Notes: a model not told the origin generated them from the sequence alone. 64,000 bases of DNA from Angiostrongylus vasorum (GCA_018806985.1 JADANN010000311.1:1178001-1242000); one strand, 5' to 3'. Positions 1 to 11,147 are shown, counted from the first letter of the stretch. Numbers and translations are program-made.

Positions 1-230
1 AACGATCATAGAGACGGTTGCGAACTAATAGACAGCATAAGGGTATTAGGTGAGAGGTCAATAATCGCCACATACCTTTCAAGACCACTTTTTCTTAGGT
101 ATATCTTAACGGCGTAACTTATCTCGCTTGATATGAAGAGTAGGGAACACTGTTGTGGGAATAACGCTACCTTTTGGTCTAACCTGAGTGGTTTCTGCTT
201 CGTAGCCACTAGAAGTGGCAAGTTGTGCCA
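1..230 (-). pseudogene. Penelope-like element fragment (RT to GIY-YIG linker)
   Basis: Read on the minus strand, this encodes a stretch resembling the linker between the reverse transcriptase and the GIY-YIG endonuclease of Penelope-like elements: a segment ISSEISYAVKIYLRKSGLERY, then a leucine/proline-rich stretch. It ends in bases that in another frame read LVRNRLYDR, a typical motif just before the PLE zinc-finger-like cysteines. The frame shifts near that motif, so the copy is broken, and it runs off the window start. The same linker occurs in opposite orientation at 358-447, so the two fragments are head to head. Family assignment is by motif recognition only. Confidence 0.55.
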
Positions 231-339
231 CGTTTAGCGATTTCTTTCATCCTTCTTCTCCTGTGTACGCAGTTTTAGCTATTCGGTACATGTTTTTGAT
301 GAGTGTTTTTTTCATGTCTACCCTTTATATCGAACAGCA

Positions 340-700
340 CAAGTTGTACCATTAAAAGATGCCTTAGAAAAAGTGGCCTTGAAAGTTACGTGGTGGCCTC
401 CCACACCTGCGCCGTCAGTTAGTTCGCAACAGCCTCTACGATCGTTTGCGCAACTCAGGAAATTGTGAAATCTGTTCTAACGGAAGAAACGGGGATTGCA
501 CGAGTTCAGGACAATATACTTGATCTCGTGTAAAGCATGTGGTGAAGAATACATTATTGGACCAGATAAAATCCCTTTGTATCCGCATAAAAGAACGTCT
601 ACCTCAAAGGCTTCAGGATTATCAAGGTTGTTTTTTTTTCGAAGAACCACGCATTACCTTTTCCATGGGCTGGTCTGCTGATCCTCTCATAGTGTTCCAC
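340..700 (+). pseudogene. Penelope-like element fragment with GIY-YIG endonuclease remnant
   Basis: A first frame reads LVRNSLYDRLRNSGNCEIC followed by SNGRNGDCTSSGQYT. A second frame then continues YLISCKACGEEYI, so one frameshift lies near 515. The order (LVRN-LYDRL, a CxxC pair, GDC, then Y-I-C-x-x-CGEEYIGE) is that of the C-terminal GIY-YIG endonuclease of Penelope-like retroelements, which nicks target DNA for insertion. The region after CGEEYI is garbled and the open frame stops at 681. The copy is dead. It matters because PLEs are the known hosts of the small hammerhead ribozymes found elsewhere in this window. Confidence 0.65.
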
Positions 701-2135
701 AGGCTTATCCACTAAGTGAACTTAATAGTAAGAGGAGAACATGTTAGAGAATTTCTCTAATGGATCGCTTTCTTTCTGACTAACACACCGAATCCGTAGC
801 CATGAGGAAAACGAGTGGTCAGACAGCGTTGCAGGTGAGCCACTACAAAGACAACTTGAAAGAAGGCGATTTCGCTGTAATTGTATGCGATGTCATTCTG
901 GCGACAGTTCAGAATAGTATGTGAAAAGTATCACGGCTACAAGTGCTTCGCATTACCATTTTTAGTGGTTGACAAAGCTCTAAACCATGTTTTTCAATAT
1001 GATACAAACTAGAGAGTTCAGTAGATGGGGCCATGGAACCGATCACCAGCCTTCGAACTACTGAACACTCTTCATTGAAATGGTTGTGAAACAGACACGT
1101 GTTAAACTGTCAAGAGACAACATGACGAGCACAGACAACTGGTCTTTAAAATCCATGAACCACCTCACTACATCGTCTTTAGAGGAAAAAGTTAGGTGGA
1201 TTGTGTTTGAAAACATGGATAATGATATGATTCGCTCAAGTCGGTGGTAGTTTGATTGACATGAGAGCTTCATCTCAACGGGGAGTAGTGGTTATTTCGG
1301 TTTAACTGGTGTCATTCTCTCTAACACTTGAAAAATCGGAGTACCTGATGTATATGGAGTTGAGTGACTGCCATTGAGAATATCGACACTTTCACGCAAT
1401 CCGTATTCGATGAACCCACCTAAAAAAGAGTTACTTTAACAGCAGATTGTAATGAGTGCTTGTATAGGTTTGATTATAGCGGCATATTCTAATCGGACAG
1501 AGACAGCGCCAGATCAGATTTCACCAGCTTTCGTCTCCTGGCTATAATTTTATAAAAACCACCAAAGAAGGGACCGGACTTCTTTATAACGCAGATCGAT
1601 GTGCATGGTTTACGTTAGAACTTTGTTGACATTTCTAACAATACCAACAACAAGAGTCGGAGTTTTTTACGCGATTCGATCACTATTTCCACAATTATTC
1701 TGCTGTTACAAATAAAAGCCTTGCAAAAAAAATTTGCTGGGGGAACAGAGAAAACAGCAAAGAAATTAAAGCACTAGGTACCTGGAAGTAATGGGTTCAT
1801 GTCCATAACGGGACCACCGGGATGGCTTCGGTGAAAGCTGATCAATAATGAGACGTATGAAGAAAACAGATTGAACGAAACAAAGTGAATGAAACAAGGA
1901 AACACATGATAAACGAAGGAAACTCGACTTGACCGACATGTTACTTCATGTTCAGCCGTGTAATTACTGGAAAACAGCGACTCCCGTGTTACTTCGGGTG
2001 TTCTGAAATCACGGGTCGCTCATCACATGACGTCTTCGAAACTTTGAGCTTCCCTTATTTTATGGAGGCTTTCTGGTTGTTCTACGACTGATTCGTGTAA
2101 GCTTATAAATAGTCAGCGGTTTTAAAGTTTTGGTG
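701..2135. other. No recognisable gene
   Basis: AT-rich sequence with only short, frame-shifting open stretches. I see no splice-bounded exon, RNA gene or repeat shared with the rest of the window. Confidence 0.5.
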
Positions 2136-3650
2136 GCAGCTATTTCTAATTGTTCCCTGGAAATGGCGATAGTAGAAGATTCGGCCGCATTGGTATTGTC
2201 GTCAACACTTTGCTTGGGCATGAAAGTCGATTCATTTGAACGGGTAGCAACCTCAAACGGTCGTTTACGGTTGAGGAGATGTGGATCAATACCGGCCTTT
2301 GACAATCCTCATCGTTTACGCGCCGACATCAAGCTATGACGAAGAAGAAGTCGAAGCGTTCTATATGGACTTGGAGAAGTTCTACAGAAAAGACCATACA
2401 TTCTTTAAGGTCATCATTGGAGATTTCAACTGAAAAAACACTACATTGGGACACACGGATTAGAATGGAACGAGCAGGAAGAGCGGCTTTCTGAGTTTAT
2501 CATGACGACCAAGACCATCCGTGGTAACTAGCAATTTCACAAGCCCCACTCTCAACGATGGAAGTTGGAGACTCGCAAAGGTGAGCACCATAACGAAGAA
2601 AACCACACCATAAGAAATCAAAGGTTTTGTCTAATCCAGTTCGCTTTTTTTCTCAAAATTCCACGCCGGATCAGACCATTGCCTCCTTCGTGCAGAATTG
2701 AATTTGTCACAGATAAGGGAAAGAACCGCTAGATTGGAAAACGATAATCTAAAACTACCACAAGCTAGAATTTTTTCAGTTCATTACATGGGTAATGGGA
2801 AGATGTCATTCTTGGTAACATCGACCAGGAATACTATCGGCTCATTCAACATCTTCGCGTTAGCGCTATGAAAGCTGAAAGTTCGAAAGTCTCCGAGAGG
2901 CGTTTGTCCACAGAAACACTTCAGCTGATACACCAGCGTGGATTTGCACAACTACAGGCAAGATCCAATTCACGTCCGAACTTGCAAAACAATGTAGACA
3001 AGCAATAAGAAAAGATCTTAAAGAGAGAACAGCAGCATATTGCATATTTAGTTGAAGCTGCAGAGGTTAGAAAAAAGCATTCACAAAGCTTAGCAAAACT
3101 TCGCTAATTGCAGAACCAAGTTTGTTGTACTCCGACGCTCAAGCAGAACACTGCAGGTTCCAGAAAGGCAATGGAGAAAGTCATTCGCCGTTTCTGCTCA
3201 GAGCTCTTAAATAGTCGCGACCTCCTGTCCTAAAAAGAATTGAAGAAAAAATTGATAAATTTTTTCCACCGTTTCTCCTTTCCGAAACCCAACGTGCTCT
3301 TTCGCTGGTTGACAGTCGGACAACGCCTGCTTCGGACAGTATAAGCTCTCAACATTTGAAGAGCCTTCAGAAAGCCTTCATAAACACACTGGCCCGGCTC
3401 TCTACGATACCTGTCAGAATGCAAAGTCCCTTTTCAGTGGAAGGTCAGAAAACTGTGTTATTGCTCGAAATGCGTGACCTCCAAGATATTCGCAGCTATC
3501 GTCCAGTCTGCTTGTTGTCTGTTGCCTACAAACGCTTCACTCGAGTCACCCTAAACAGGATTTATGGAAGACTGGGCGAGGGGCAGCGACAGCATGGTTT
3601 CGAAAAAGATTCGGAACAATAGATCATTTCCACATAATAACAGCATCCAC
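2136..3650 (+). pseudogene. RTE-A retrotransposon copy 1, truncated at both ends
   Basis: Broken fragments of the RTE-A polyprotein appear in order across several frames. The endonuclease part begins near 2150, with a segment around MKVDSFERVATSNGRLRLRR, and includes a YAPTSS-like stretch and an IIGDFN motif near 2420. A spacer follows, then the start of the reverse transcriptase with NYRPVCLLSVxYKxFTRV-like residues near 3490-3560. Homology stops near 3650, before the catalytic FADD region. The 5' leader seen in the 18-kb copy is missing. Many stops and frameshifts mark it as an old copy. RTE elements encode one protein with an EEP endonuclease and a reverse transcriptase for target-primed integration. 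Confidence 0.8.
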
Positions 3651-3725
3651 TGAAGCATTTCTGCACATCAAACGTTGTCGTGCTTGAATTTTGTTTCCTG
3701 TGATTTCAACTGGCATTTGTTTCCA

Positions 3726-3998
3726 CAGAGTGCGTGTAGCGCAGTGGTTGGAAGCGTCATGCAATACATATAGGATCGATCCCAGCGCGTAGGCTCACCA
3801 AGCCTTCCATCCCTCCGAGGTCGGCAAATTGGTACCAGACTTGTCTGAGAGGATAGCAGCACTAGCTCGATACATCGGTAGGCCACCGCGAGTCATTGTA
3901 AAGACTAGATACGCATTCAATCACTTCCGACGATGCTCAATGAAGTCGAGTGTATGGCGCATCCCTCATGGTCTGATCAACGCCGAAAGCTTCAGAGG
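3726..3998 (+). repeat. SINE-E, tRNA-derived, near full length
   Basis: The head resembles a tRNA: an A-box-like stretch in GTAGCGCAGTGGTTGGAAGCG near 3731-3751 (first 20 bases shown elsewhere as GCGCAGTGGT), then a B-box-like GGATCGATCCC near 3773. The body contains landmarks shared by all copies: AAGCCTTCCATCCCTCC, GGCAAATTGGTACCAGAC, GCACTAGCTCGATACATCGG and, at the end, CAACGCCGAAAGCTT. Further copies or fragments lie near 7.0(-), 12.5, 13.2(-), 23.9, 33.9, 37.3 and 37.8(-) kb. Confidence 0.75.
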
Positions 3999-4371
3999 AA
4001 TAATTTGTAAAATAAATTTCTACGTGTTGGTATGTTTTTCACAAGAAAGAAGTGCCCATTCATTGTCTCAGCAAAATTGTAGGTATAAACACATAGACAA
4101 ATCATTAGAGCTGTGGACAATTTCCTCACTGCTAGGGATGAAGCGGTTCGGAGTTCCAGCGATGCTGGCTCTACAACCAGCGGCTTTCAAAGCGCTTGCG
4201 TTGTTGACATCATTGATCTTTTCTTGCACCTATTGCATCTTCAGTGTTTTGATTTCACTTTGACCTCTCTAAGTGGTGTATTTGGCTGGTGTTACAAGGA
4301 ATGTTTATTGGTCTCGGGAGCGACAGAGCAGATCCTCATTGAGGTGATTTCTGTAGGTATGTGTGTGAGCT

Positions 4372-4372
<1 letters not shown>

Positions 4373-4416
<44 letters not shown>

Positions 4417-4430
4417 GTGTTTATATATAT
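4373..4430. repeat. (TA)n microsatellite
   Basis: Mostly uninterrupted TA dinucleotides with minor CA interruptions. Confidence 0.95.
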
Positions 4431-4955
4431 CGAATTTATCATTGTCTACATTTAGACACTGCGCCCATCAGCTTGGTTATTACCGCTGTCACTGATATCT
4501 TACCAGGTCGACTAGTCCATGCCCACTAGCTCGGAGGCGAGCATCATTTTTCATTAACTTCTTTTTTATGCTTCACATCAAGTCTCTCCCTCAAAAAGGG
4601 CCCCTTAATACCTAACCGGTATTGAAGGATGGTTTTTTAAAAACCTCTAAAATGATTTTTCTAGTGGTAGTTATCTGTCATCCAAAAGTGGAAAGCTACG
4701 AGTGCGGTAATATTTGCCCAAAACATTCAGCGTTGACCGGAAGTTTCAAGATGTGTTCACCGCTGTGTAGTGACGACAGCTATCGGAACTCCATGCTGCT
4801 CCTGATGTTTAACATTGCATTGAAATCGAATCTGGTCGTTGTCGTTTTGATGGATGACATTTGTTAAGCGACTCATAACATTAACGAACTTTTACAAGTT
4901 CATCATTAATTCCAGTAGAAGGAATAAAGACATCAAAAATAGGCATTGAAAAATA
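4431..4955. other. No confident gene; one small ORF with a signal-like start
   Basis: A frame at 4652-4867 could encode about 71 residues beginning MIFLVVVICHPKVESYECG, a hydrophobic stretch followed by several cysteines. There is no homology I recognise and no neighbouring exon, so chance is likely. Confidence 0.2.
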
Positions 4956-5622
4956 AAGCCACAAATTGTGCCTTGACAGTCCACTGATTTGCGCGCTCTC
5001 GGTGCTCGAGCCAAGATTGTCGCACTCCAACGCCCAAACAAAACAGTTACGTGCTTCGGAAAGCAATGCAAAAAAATCATTCGCGATTACTGCTCACATT
5101 TCTCCAATAGCCGTGACCTCCACCCTTCATACAAAGTAAAGGAGAATTGATATGTTGTGCCATCGGTTTTCCCTCCAGAAATCCGACATGCTACTTTGTA
5201 GGTAAAAAAAATAGTCAGTGTCTGATCCAGACAGGATAAGACCTGAACACTGACGAGCTTTTCGTCAGTCCTCATCAAGACGCTGGCTCGGATCTTTACA
5301 GGTCACCTGTCAGAATGAAAGATTCATATTTACAAGACGACTGATAATACTGCGTTCTTATTCAAGAATATTGACCGCCACGATATTGGCAAGCACTATC
5401 CAGTCTGCCTGGTGTCTGTCCTTTATAAACTGTTCACTCGAGTGATATTAAACTGGATCAAGGGAAACGTAGACAAAGGGCGGCAGTGTGAGCAAGCAGA
5501 GTTTCGAGAATCTTTCACTACGATGGGCTACATCCATACGATAAAAACACGACTTATCGATGCACCGGTGGAGTGGAGTAAAGAGACCGCCTTATCTCGT
5601 TTTCAACGATCTAAGGAAAACT

Positions 5623-5795
5623 ATGCCTTATGTTCTTACGAGCTGCTCTTCTTTTAGCCGACGCGAGATTGTTATAGTTCTTATTGTTGTTGCTGTTCTT
5701 ATCCAACAACAAGTGAATGTTTCGGCGCCTTCGCCTTCCTCAGAGGCTTGCCGTTGGACCACCCGTGTGTTCTTTACGAGGGATGATATAATATG
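5623..5795 (-). mobile_element. Small hammerhead-ribozyme retroelement inserted in RTE-A copy 2
   Basis: The RTE-A reading is interrupted here and resumes afterwards. The sequence GATCTAAGGAAA just before the insertion recurs as GATCTACGGGAA just after it, which I read as a target-site duplication of about 12 bp with two later changes. The insert carries a hammerhead core on the minus strand (5712-5750) and is only about 173 bp. I infer a truncated PLE terminal repeat or retrozyme. Confidence 0.5.
5712..5750 (-). ncRNA. Minimal hammerhead ribozyme, partly decayed
   Basis: On the minus strand: CTGAGGA, then A, a perfect stem II (GGCG/CGCC, loop AAGG), then GAAA. The following ACGU has become ACAT, and the flanking stem I pairs poorly. 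The catalytic core matches CUGANGA...GAAA, but this copy is probably inactive. Confidence 0.55.
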
Positions 5796-6949
5796 ATGAC
5801 GATCTACGGGAAGCTTTTCACTCAATCATGATACAAGCAGTAATGGAAGCAGTAGACGACCACGGCGTCTCGAAGTATGCAAAGTTTCGTCGTGAGCTAT
5901 ACAGAAATTTCAAGGCGAAAATATCACCGTTCTATAACGATAATAACGCCGCCGCCAAAAGAGTGCTTAAGCAAAGCAGCACCATATCGCAAAAAATTTT
6001 TTGCGCCACCTTCGAGAACGTCACGCGAACATTGGAATGGGATAACATAGGAGTGAAAATCGACGGTCGACAGTTACGTCATCTTAGCTTTGCTGATCAG
6101 ATAGTTCTCATAACATCAAACGTTAGCGAGGCAGAACGAAATGCGTGCCAACTTTGAAAACTCCAGTGGAAGGATTGGTCTTCTACGAAATCTGACAAAA
6201 CGACGTTCATGACGAACGGATCGGTTTCATATGATCGATTTACACTCTAGAGAATAAATATCTCTGAGTGCTCCAGCCACCTCTATCTATGTCGGGAAGT
6301 CAATGAAAAGCTTTGCTCCAGAGGAGTAGAGCAGTAGGAAGCCAGCGTTTCGAGAGCTTCCAATAGCATCGAGAATGTAGTGGAGAGAACAAAGGAAGAC
6401 GTTCTCTGCGCACACCTTTTCGACTCCACCATTCTTCCTGCTTTAGCGTATGCGTCAGGAACGTGGTCGCTGGGTAAGCAGGATGAAAGATCACTCAGCG
6501 TTATTGAACGCGCAGTAGAATGGACGATGCTAGAAGTATCCCATGCCACATAAGTAAAAGAAGGGATCCGAAGCTCCGACCTGCGTCAACGTTCAAAAAT
6601 CAAAGATGCCATTATGTTTGTCTAATTGACCAAAACAAGTGGGCCGTACATGTAATGCGTATGAACGGCAGTCGATGGAAAAAGAGCAGTAATTGATGAG
6701 ATTCTTCGAGATGTCAAGCGTAGTGCAGGAAGACGACCGACTTATTGGTTAGAGCTCTTCACGAAAATCGTTGAACGAAGATGTGATCGCTATTGGGGGG
6801 ACATATGATAAAGGTGGCAGGAGTCTCGAATCCACCGTCTACAAAGGTCTCGAAACTCTTTGCGTATAGGCTAGAATGCGGCTCGATGGTTCCTTTCAGT
6901 CATGAATGTATTGCAGTGCTGGTCATGATCCTCCCTTGAATCCTTCTGT

Positions 6950-7130
6950 AGTCAACCAAACCATTTCCATGTGGATTGGAAAGGACGATATAGCGCTAGA
7001 CAAATGTTGCACCAATTTCCCCACCCCAGAGGGATGGGAAGCTTGGAGACCCTGGATTGAAGTCAAACCAGTACCTCGTTTTGCGAGTACGGCGTCACAA
7101 TGTTTGCGCTACCCGCCCCCCATTAAATGA
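6950..7130 (-). repeat. SINE-E, diverged copy
   Basis: Reverse complement contains a recognisable AAGCTTCCCATCCCTCTGG and GGGGAAATTGGTGCAACA, matching the SINE-E body, preceded by a degraded tRNA-like head with GTAGCGCA. No other feature overlaps it. Confidence 0.5.
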
Positions 7131-7254
7131 AAGTTTTGAAGGGATTAAATCAGTAAGAGAGTTAAACCAAGTTGTCATCAGCATGTCTCTTGAATTGTTT
7201 CTCGGACAGCTAGCTCTCTTTCACATGTTGTGGGAACACTACCAATTCTCAATG

Positions 7255-7590
7255 TCAACTTTTCTATTTACTCTCTACTTCAATTTTTTCACGGCTGGGT
7301 ATTTGTGAGGTACTACTACAATGATGCCGAGATATTTGCAAAACTCCAAACCACAGGTGTCTGCGGTGGGGATCGAACACGCCATTATCTTTCCCGAAAG
7401 CCCCGCTGACGGATGATTACTCAGAGCAACTGTGGGTTAAAAAAGGACTGAGAGAAGGGCGAAGCGAGCGACTTGCCTGGTGTGGTGGTGAACGCGTTAT
7501 ACTCTGAGTAGAGTAATAAAGAGTTCGATCTCCATCTCAGACACCTGCGGTCCGGAGTTTTGCAGATATCTCAGCTCAGGGTCGAAGTGG
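7255..7590. repeat. SINE-D foldback pair
   Basis: A minus-oriented tRNA-like module (GATGCCGAGATATTTGC ... GGGGATCGAAC near 7322-7380) is followed by a plus-oriented one (GGTGTGGTGGTGAACGCG near 7483, GAGTTCGATC near 7530, then TTTTGCAGATATCTCAGC). The two halves form an imperfect inverted repeat. The leading ATTTACT-CTACT block near 7265 is also shared with SINE-D copies at 24.4, 27.6 and 47.5 kb. Confidence 0.65.
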
Positions 7591-7594
7591 TTTG

Positions 7595-8170
7595 ATTACT
7601 ACCATTTCGTTTCCTCGCCTACGTTTTACACAGAGGGCGGATGAATATTCGTGTGGGTGCCGTTTTAGCTTGAGAATCTGTCCTCTTCTGTCTTCGCTTA
7701 TTAAATCTGGTGCTCTGTTTTGGTTAGTATTAAAAAGTTTATACTAAGAAAACAATGAGGAAATCGTTCTTATTCTATCGTTCTTATGCACTGCTCTCAT
7801 GACAGTTCTCGTAGCCAACAATGTTACTACACATTTTCCTGGAATTATGAGTGAAGAGTTTCATTCTCATTAATTTCGTCGCAGCCTGCGACATGAATTC
7901 TTTACATATTCTCCTGTAAACTGAAGTTCTCTAGTAAAATAAAGAGAACACAAGAATTTAGAAGAAGTATTTTAAAAAATATATATTTCAACCATCTATC
8001 CACGAGATGATCCACTTCCGGATCGATGTACTCCTACTCAAGATGATGGTGCGTCGTTCAATTATTGAAGAGGGGACTGCGAAATGGTGAGTATCTGCAC
8101 AAGTTTTTTCGTCCTTGACTGTAATGTAGTTCAAAATCTGGCTCACTAATAATCGTATAAGTCTTTCTGA
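7595..8170. other. No recognisable gene
   Basis: AT-rich; no motif, splice-bounded exon or repeat relationship seen. Confidence 0.45.
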
Positions 8171-8174
8171 ATCA

Positions 8175-9470
8175 CCTACTCCTCCCAATATTGCTCAGCT
8201 GTATCTGTATAACCTATAGTCCTATTGATCGTCCAGTGACTCGAGTGGGCGCCAGTAAATATTCCATTTTTCCCTTCGTTGTAGAATGGTGAAATCTTGG
8301 TTGTGAAATCTTTGTACAGCTCACGAAGAATCTTTACATGCTGAGCAGCGACTCCCCTGACTATCAAGGGCTTCCAAGGCTGCTTCTATCTCAGTTGAGT
8401 CAAAGGCCTTAGATGAAAGTGAGACAGAGCGGTCTTTCGTAATCTCGCGATCCTTCAACGAGTCTTGTTATTGTGTGGATATGGTCCATCGTACTAAATC
8501 CTTTCGAAGCCCAGCTTGCTCACATGGCTGCCCTTCGTCCAGTGTTCTGTCAATCCTGTTTAAAATGACTGGAGTGAAATGTTTGTAGACGATAGACAGC
8601 AAGCAGATTGGGCGATAGTTGCCTATATCGTGTAGGTCACCCTTCTTGAACAATAACATGGTCTTGCTGCATTGAGTAGGGACGATAAAGGTCCGATTCG
8701 TGTTGTAAGTTGTTCGTATGAATCGATGCCCATGCACAAATTCGTGTTGGCGAGAACGCCACGCAGCTGACTGCTCTACTGTCGCAAGTTCCAAGGAACA
8801 GTTCTCCTCCGGTGTCATAGACGGCGTTTAATGGATGGCGTCGTCTCGTCTTGGCCAGACCGATGACGTTGTTCCTTACCCTTCTTGTTTGCATGAGCAA
8901 ATCTTCTATCGAGGACTCGGATGCAACTGTGCGTGCATTGTAGGTACAGATCGTCTCCTTAGTTATTCGCGATCTAGACAGCTTCCATTGATCCTGAGAT
9001 TTTAGCAGCCCTCTCCGTACTCGTGCTACCAAACGCTGCGAAATTGGGGGCTCTTTTTGGGGTTAGGGCGAATGAGGCACGTTTTTTTTGCTGTATGTAG
9101 CATTTGGATACCAACGTATAGCTTGCTGGGCTCTGAATGTGGGGCTGGGTATATCACGGGTAAGTTGCCAGTCTATCCCGGAGTGCACGTGGAGCTCATT
9201 TGTTCGAGGCGACTCCTAACCGTCTCCCATATATTTCCCTCTCAATCCATTGCAGACTTTTATTGGAATTGACTGACAGAATACAATCCGCATAAACTTG
9301 AGCACACACACACACACGCGTACATGAACACGCCTCGTAAAGAGTATGTGCCAAATCGGCGCAGCAGAAACAGGGTGTCCTATTAACGCCCTATCCGCCA
9401 CCTGGAGACGCGCCACGTAGCCTCGCGACTAACCGGCTCGAGATCCCTCACGTGAGGGACCTCTGTGGAC
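8175..9470 (-). pseudogene. RTE-A copy 3, internally deleted
   Basis: On the minus strand it starts at about 9470 with the same 5' leader as the 18-kb copy (the GTGAGGGATCTCGAGCCGG and GGCGGATAGGGCGTTAATAG landmarks), then the start of the endonuclease (TKETICTYNARTVASE near 8920-8970; TRRRHPLNAVYDTGGELF near 8800-8850). Near 8690 it jumps directly to reverse transcriptase (QCSKTMLLFKKGDLHDIGNYR), losing most of the endonuclease and the linker. Near 8275 a second jump joins LYKDFTTKISPFYNE to the extreme C-terminus (WRPLESL-type residues). The two deletions leave a mini-element that keeps both ends, a plausible non-autonomous form. Stops are still present. Confidence 0.8.
9302..9318. repeat. 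(CA)n microsatellite
   Basis: Short run of CA dinucleotides lying in the leader of RTE-A copy 3. Confidence 0.85.
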
Positions 9471-9479
9471 CCAATATTG

Positions 9480-10050
9480 TTGTCACAAATAATTCACTGT
9501 TTCCTTGATGAGCAGACACGTCGTTGTTGTCACAGCATTTGTAAATAGAGAACAGCAGACTTATCGGTAGTTTCGAGTTCTTCGGAGCCTGGAAAGCTCA
9601 AATTGCCATGCAGTCTACTTAGTCAAACACTTTTATAACCTTATCAGATGAAACTTATCTATAAATTTTCATGTGCATAGTAGACGGCTTTTGTCGGAGA
9701 GAAAGTTAAAATATGGGAAAAGTTTTAGTTGTCATCGATTGATTAGTAACATGTTATAGGCTACTCTGCTCCCCCAAAAGTTTGAATGCACATCGGCCAT
9801 CCATTAATGACTACTGCGATCGGTATTGTAACCTTCTCGAACTGTCCATTCTGCTGCATGAGGAAGAAGGTCGTTTACACATATACCTAGCACAAACAGA
9901 TAAGTGTACTTCCACTCATGCCAGTTTATCCTCTCGATATCGCTGCCGCTAAGCTGTTTTTACTAGAGCAACTTTTTCTTGTTCTATTATATTTACATGA
10001 CATTCTATTTGCTCCTCATTTCCCCCCAGTAAGTCCATCAATGAGGGCCT
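9480..10050. other. No recognisable gene
   Basis: Nothing identifiable; ordinary AT-rich sequence between RTE-A copy 3 and an NA-RTE copy. Confidence 0.5.
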
Positions 10051-10052
10051 TC

Positions 10053-10414
10053 CTCCCAACGGTTTACCGCCTCATCGTGGCTGGGATGTGTTCCTGGGTA
10101 CCGGACTGCGATGTACAGCGGAGGATTCACCCTCTTGGCAGGGTCTCCCAAGCAGAGAATGAGTTCGACGTCTCCATCAGGAAGCGCAGCTAAAAAGTAA
10201 ATCAATACCAGGACCCACCGTCGTTCTGGTACAAATTTCCTTTTCATCCACATGGCCAGCGACCGCCTGCGGTTGTGACGACCTGGAGCAGACTTTGGTC
10301 TGGCTGACCTCGAGACTCCAGGGAACCACAACAGCTAAACCAGCAAAACACAGAAAAAAGTGGAGGTTATGCTGGGACCAGCACAACCAGTAGGGATGTG
10401 TCGTCCAAGTATCC
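10053..10414 (+). mobile_element. NA-RTE non-autonomous retroposon, copy 1 (full length)
   Basis: Begins CTCCCAACGGTTTACCGCC and ends in TCCAAGTATCC. Family landmarks in order: GATGTACAGCGG, GGTCTCCCAAGC, CAATACCAGGACCCACC, GTTGTGACGACCTGG, GACTCCAGGGAACCACAA, TTATGCTGGGACCAGCAC. No coding capacity. Intact relatives end in short TAAG/AAGTA repeats, as RTE-type elements do. Other copies: 14.3, 22.8(-), 26.0, 28.8(-), 31.9, 38.0(-), 46.2, 48.7(-), 53.9(-) kb. Confidence 0.8.
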
Positions 10415-10419
10415 AATCG

Positions 10420-11010
10420 CAACCATAAACAAAGGCTAGAGGGTGTAACCGTGTCTGGACGATCAAATGTCACTAAAATCCTGTACCAGTAACTACCATC
10501 ATTTTAGCAACAACCTCACCTCAGTAAATCCGCTAAAAGTCCGTTGAGCGCTCTGACTGATACAGTCAATTTCGTATTGTGCATATCGACCGATCCGCTG
10601 ATCAATGATCGATAGCTGGAATATGAGCGAAATCAGGACGACGTAATGGTTGATCGTAAACGTTCGCTCAGGTCCATTAAAAGTAAAAATGGCTTTGAAA
10701 ATCACTCTGTTATTGAACGTGGTCGGGATTATGGTAATATCTGCGCTGACATCTGCTGTGCATGAGGAAAGAAACAGGAGAATTTAAAAGAAAACCATAT
10801 AACTAGAACAAACTCGCTGCTGGCTGTGCTTGTACTAAAGACTATTAAACTTGTAGAAGTTCCGCTATGATAATAGTTAATGACCCCTTTTTACTACTTT
10901 TATCGTTACCACTACCCTTATTACTACTGTAGTTGTATTTAGATTATGGAAATAAGTGAAAAAGTTCATTCGTTGCAGTATTTCGAGTACGACGTTTAGA
11001 TAACGGCAAA
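10420..11010. other. No recognisable gene
   Basis: No repeat landmark or convincing exon seen. Confidence 0.5.
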
Positions 11011-11013
11011 GAA

Positions 11014-11147
11014 TTAGCCATGAAATATAGTAACTATTCCGTGGATACAACCGCAACGTTGCTGAGATATTTGCAAAACTCTGGACTGCAGGTGTCTAAG
11101 GGGGAACGAGCGCGCTATTTTCCTTTCCGGGGAGTAACGAGTTCAAA
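11014..11147 (-). repeat. SINE-D, single minus-oriented copy
   Basis: Contains GCTGAGATATTTGCAAAACT, a GCAGGTGTC block and a minus-strand tRNA-like part (GGGGAACGAGCGCGCTATT, TTTCCGGGGAGTAACG) as in the 24-kb copies. Confidence 0.6.

Larger units (their letters stand above)
4960..6800 (+). pseudogene. RTE-A retrotransposon copy 2, 5'-truncated
   Basis: Homology begins near the inter-domain linker (around 4980-5110). It then covers the reverse transcriptase: a damaged form of the YRPICLLSV-YKLFTRVILNRI segment near 5400-5460, AVMEAV-DHGVSKYAK near 5830-5880, and HLSFADQIVL near 6085-6105. The last is the catalytic FADD box with the second aspartate lost. The C-terminal domain runs to about 6800 (RAHLFDST-LPALAYASGTW region near 6405-6470). 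Frameshifts and stops are frequent. The copy is interrupted at 5623-5795 by a small hammerhead-bearing insertion flanked by a duplicated GATCTA-GG-AA target. Confidence 0.8.

Noticed and set aside
3726..3790. tRNA gene in the SINE-E heads
   Set aside because: A- and B-box-like motifs are present but the acceptor and anticodon arms do not pair properly, and the unit continues into a shared SINE body.
4373..4430. Origin of replication or regulatory element at TA-rich tracts
   Set aside because: These are plain (TA)n microsatellites without further structure.
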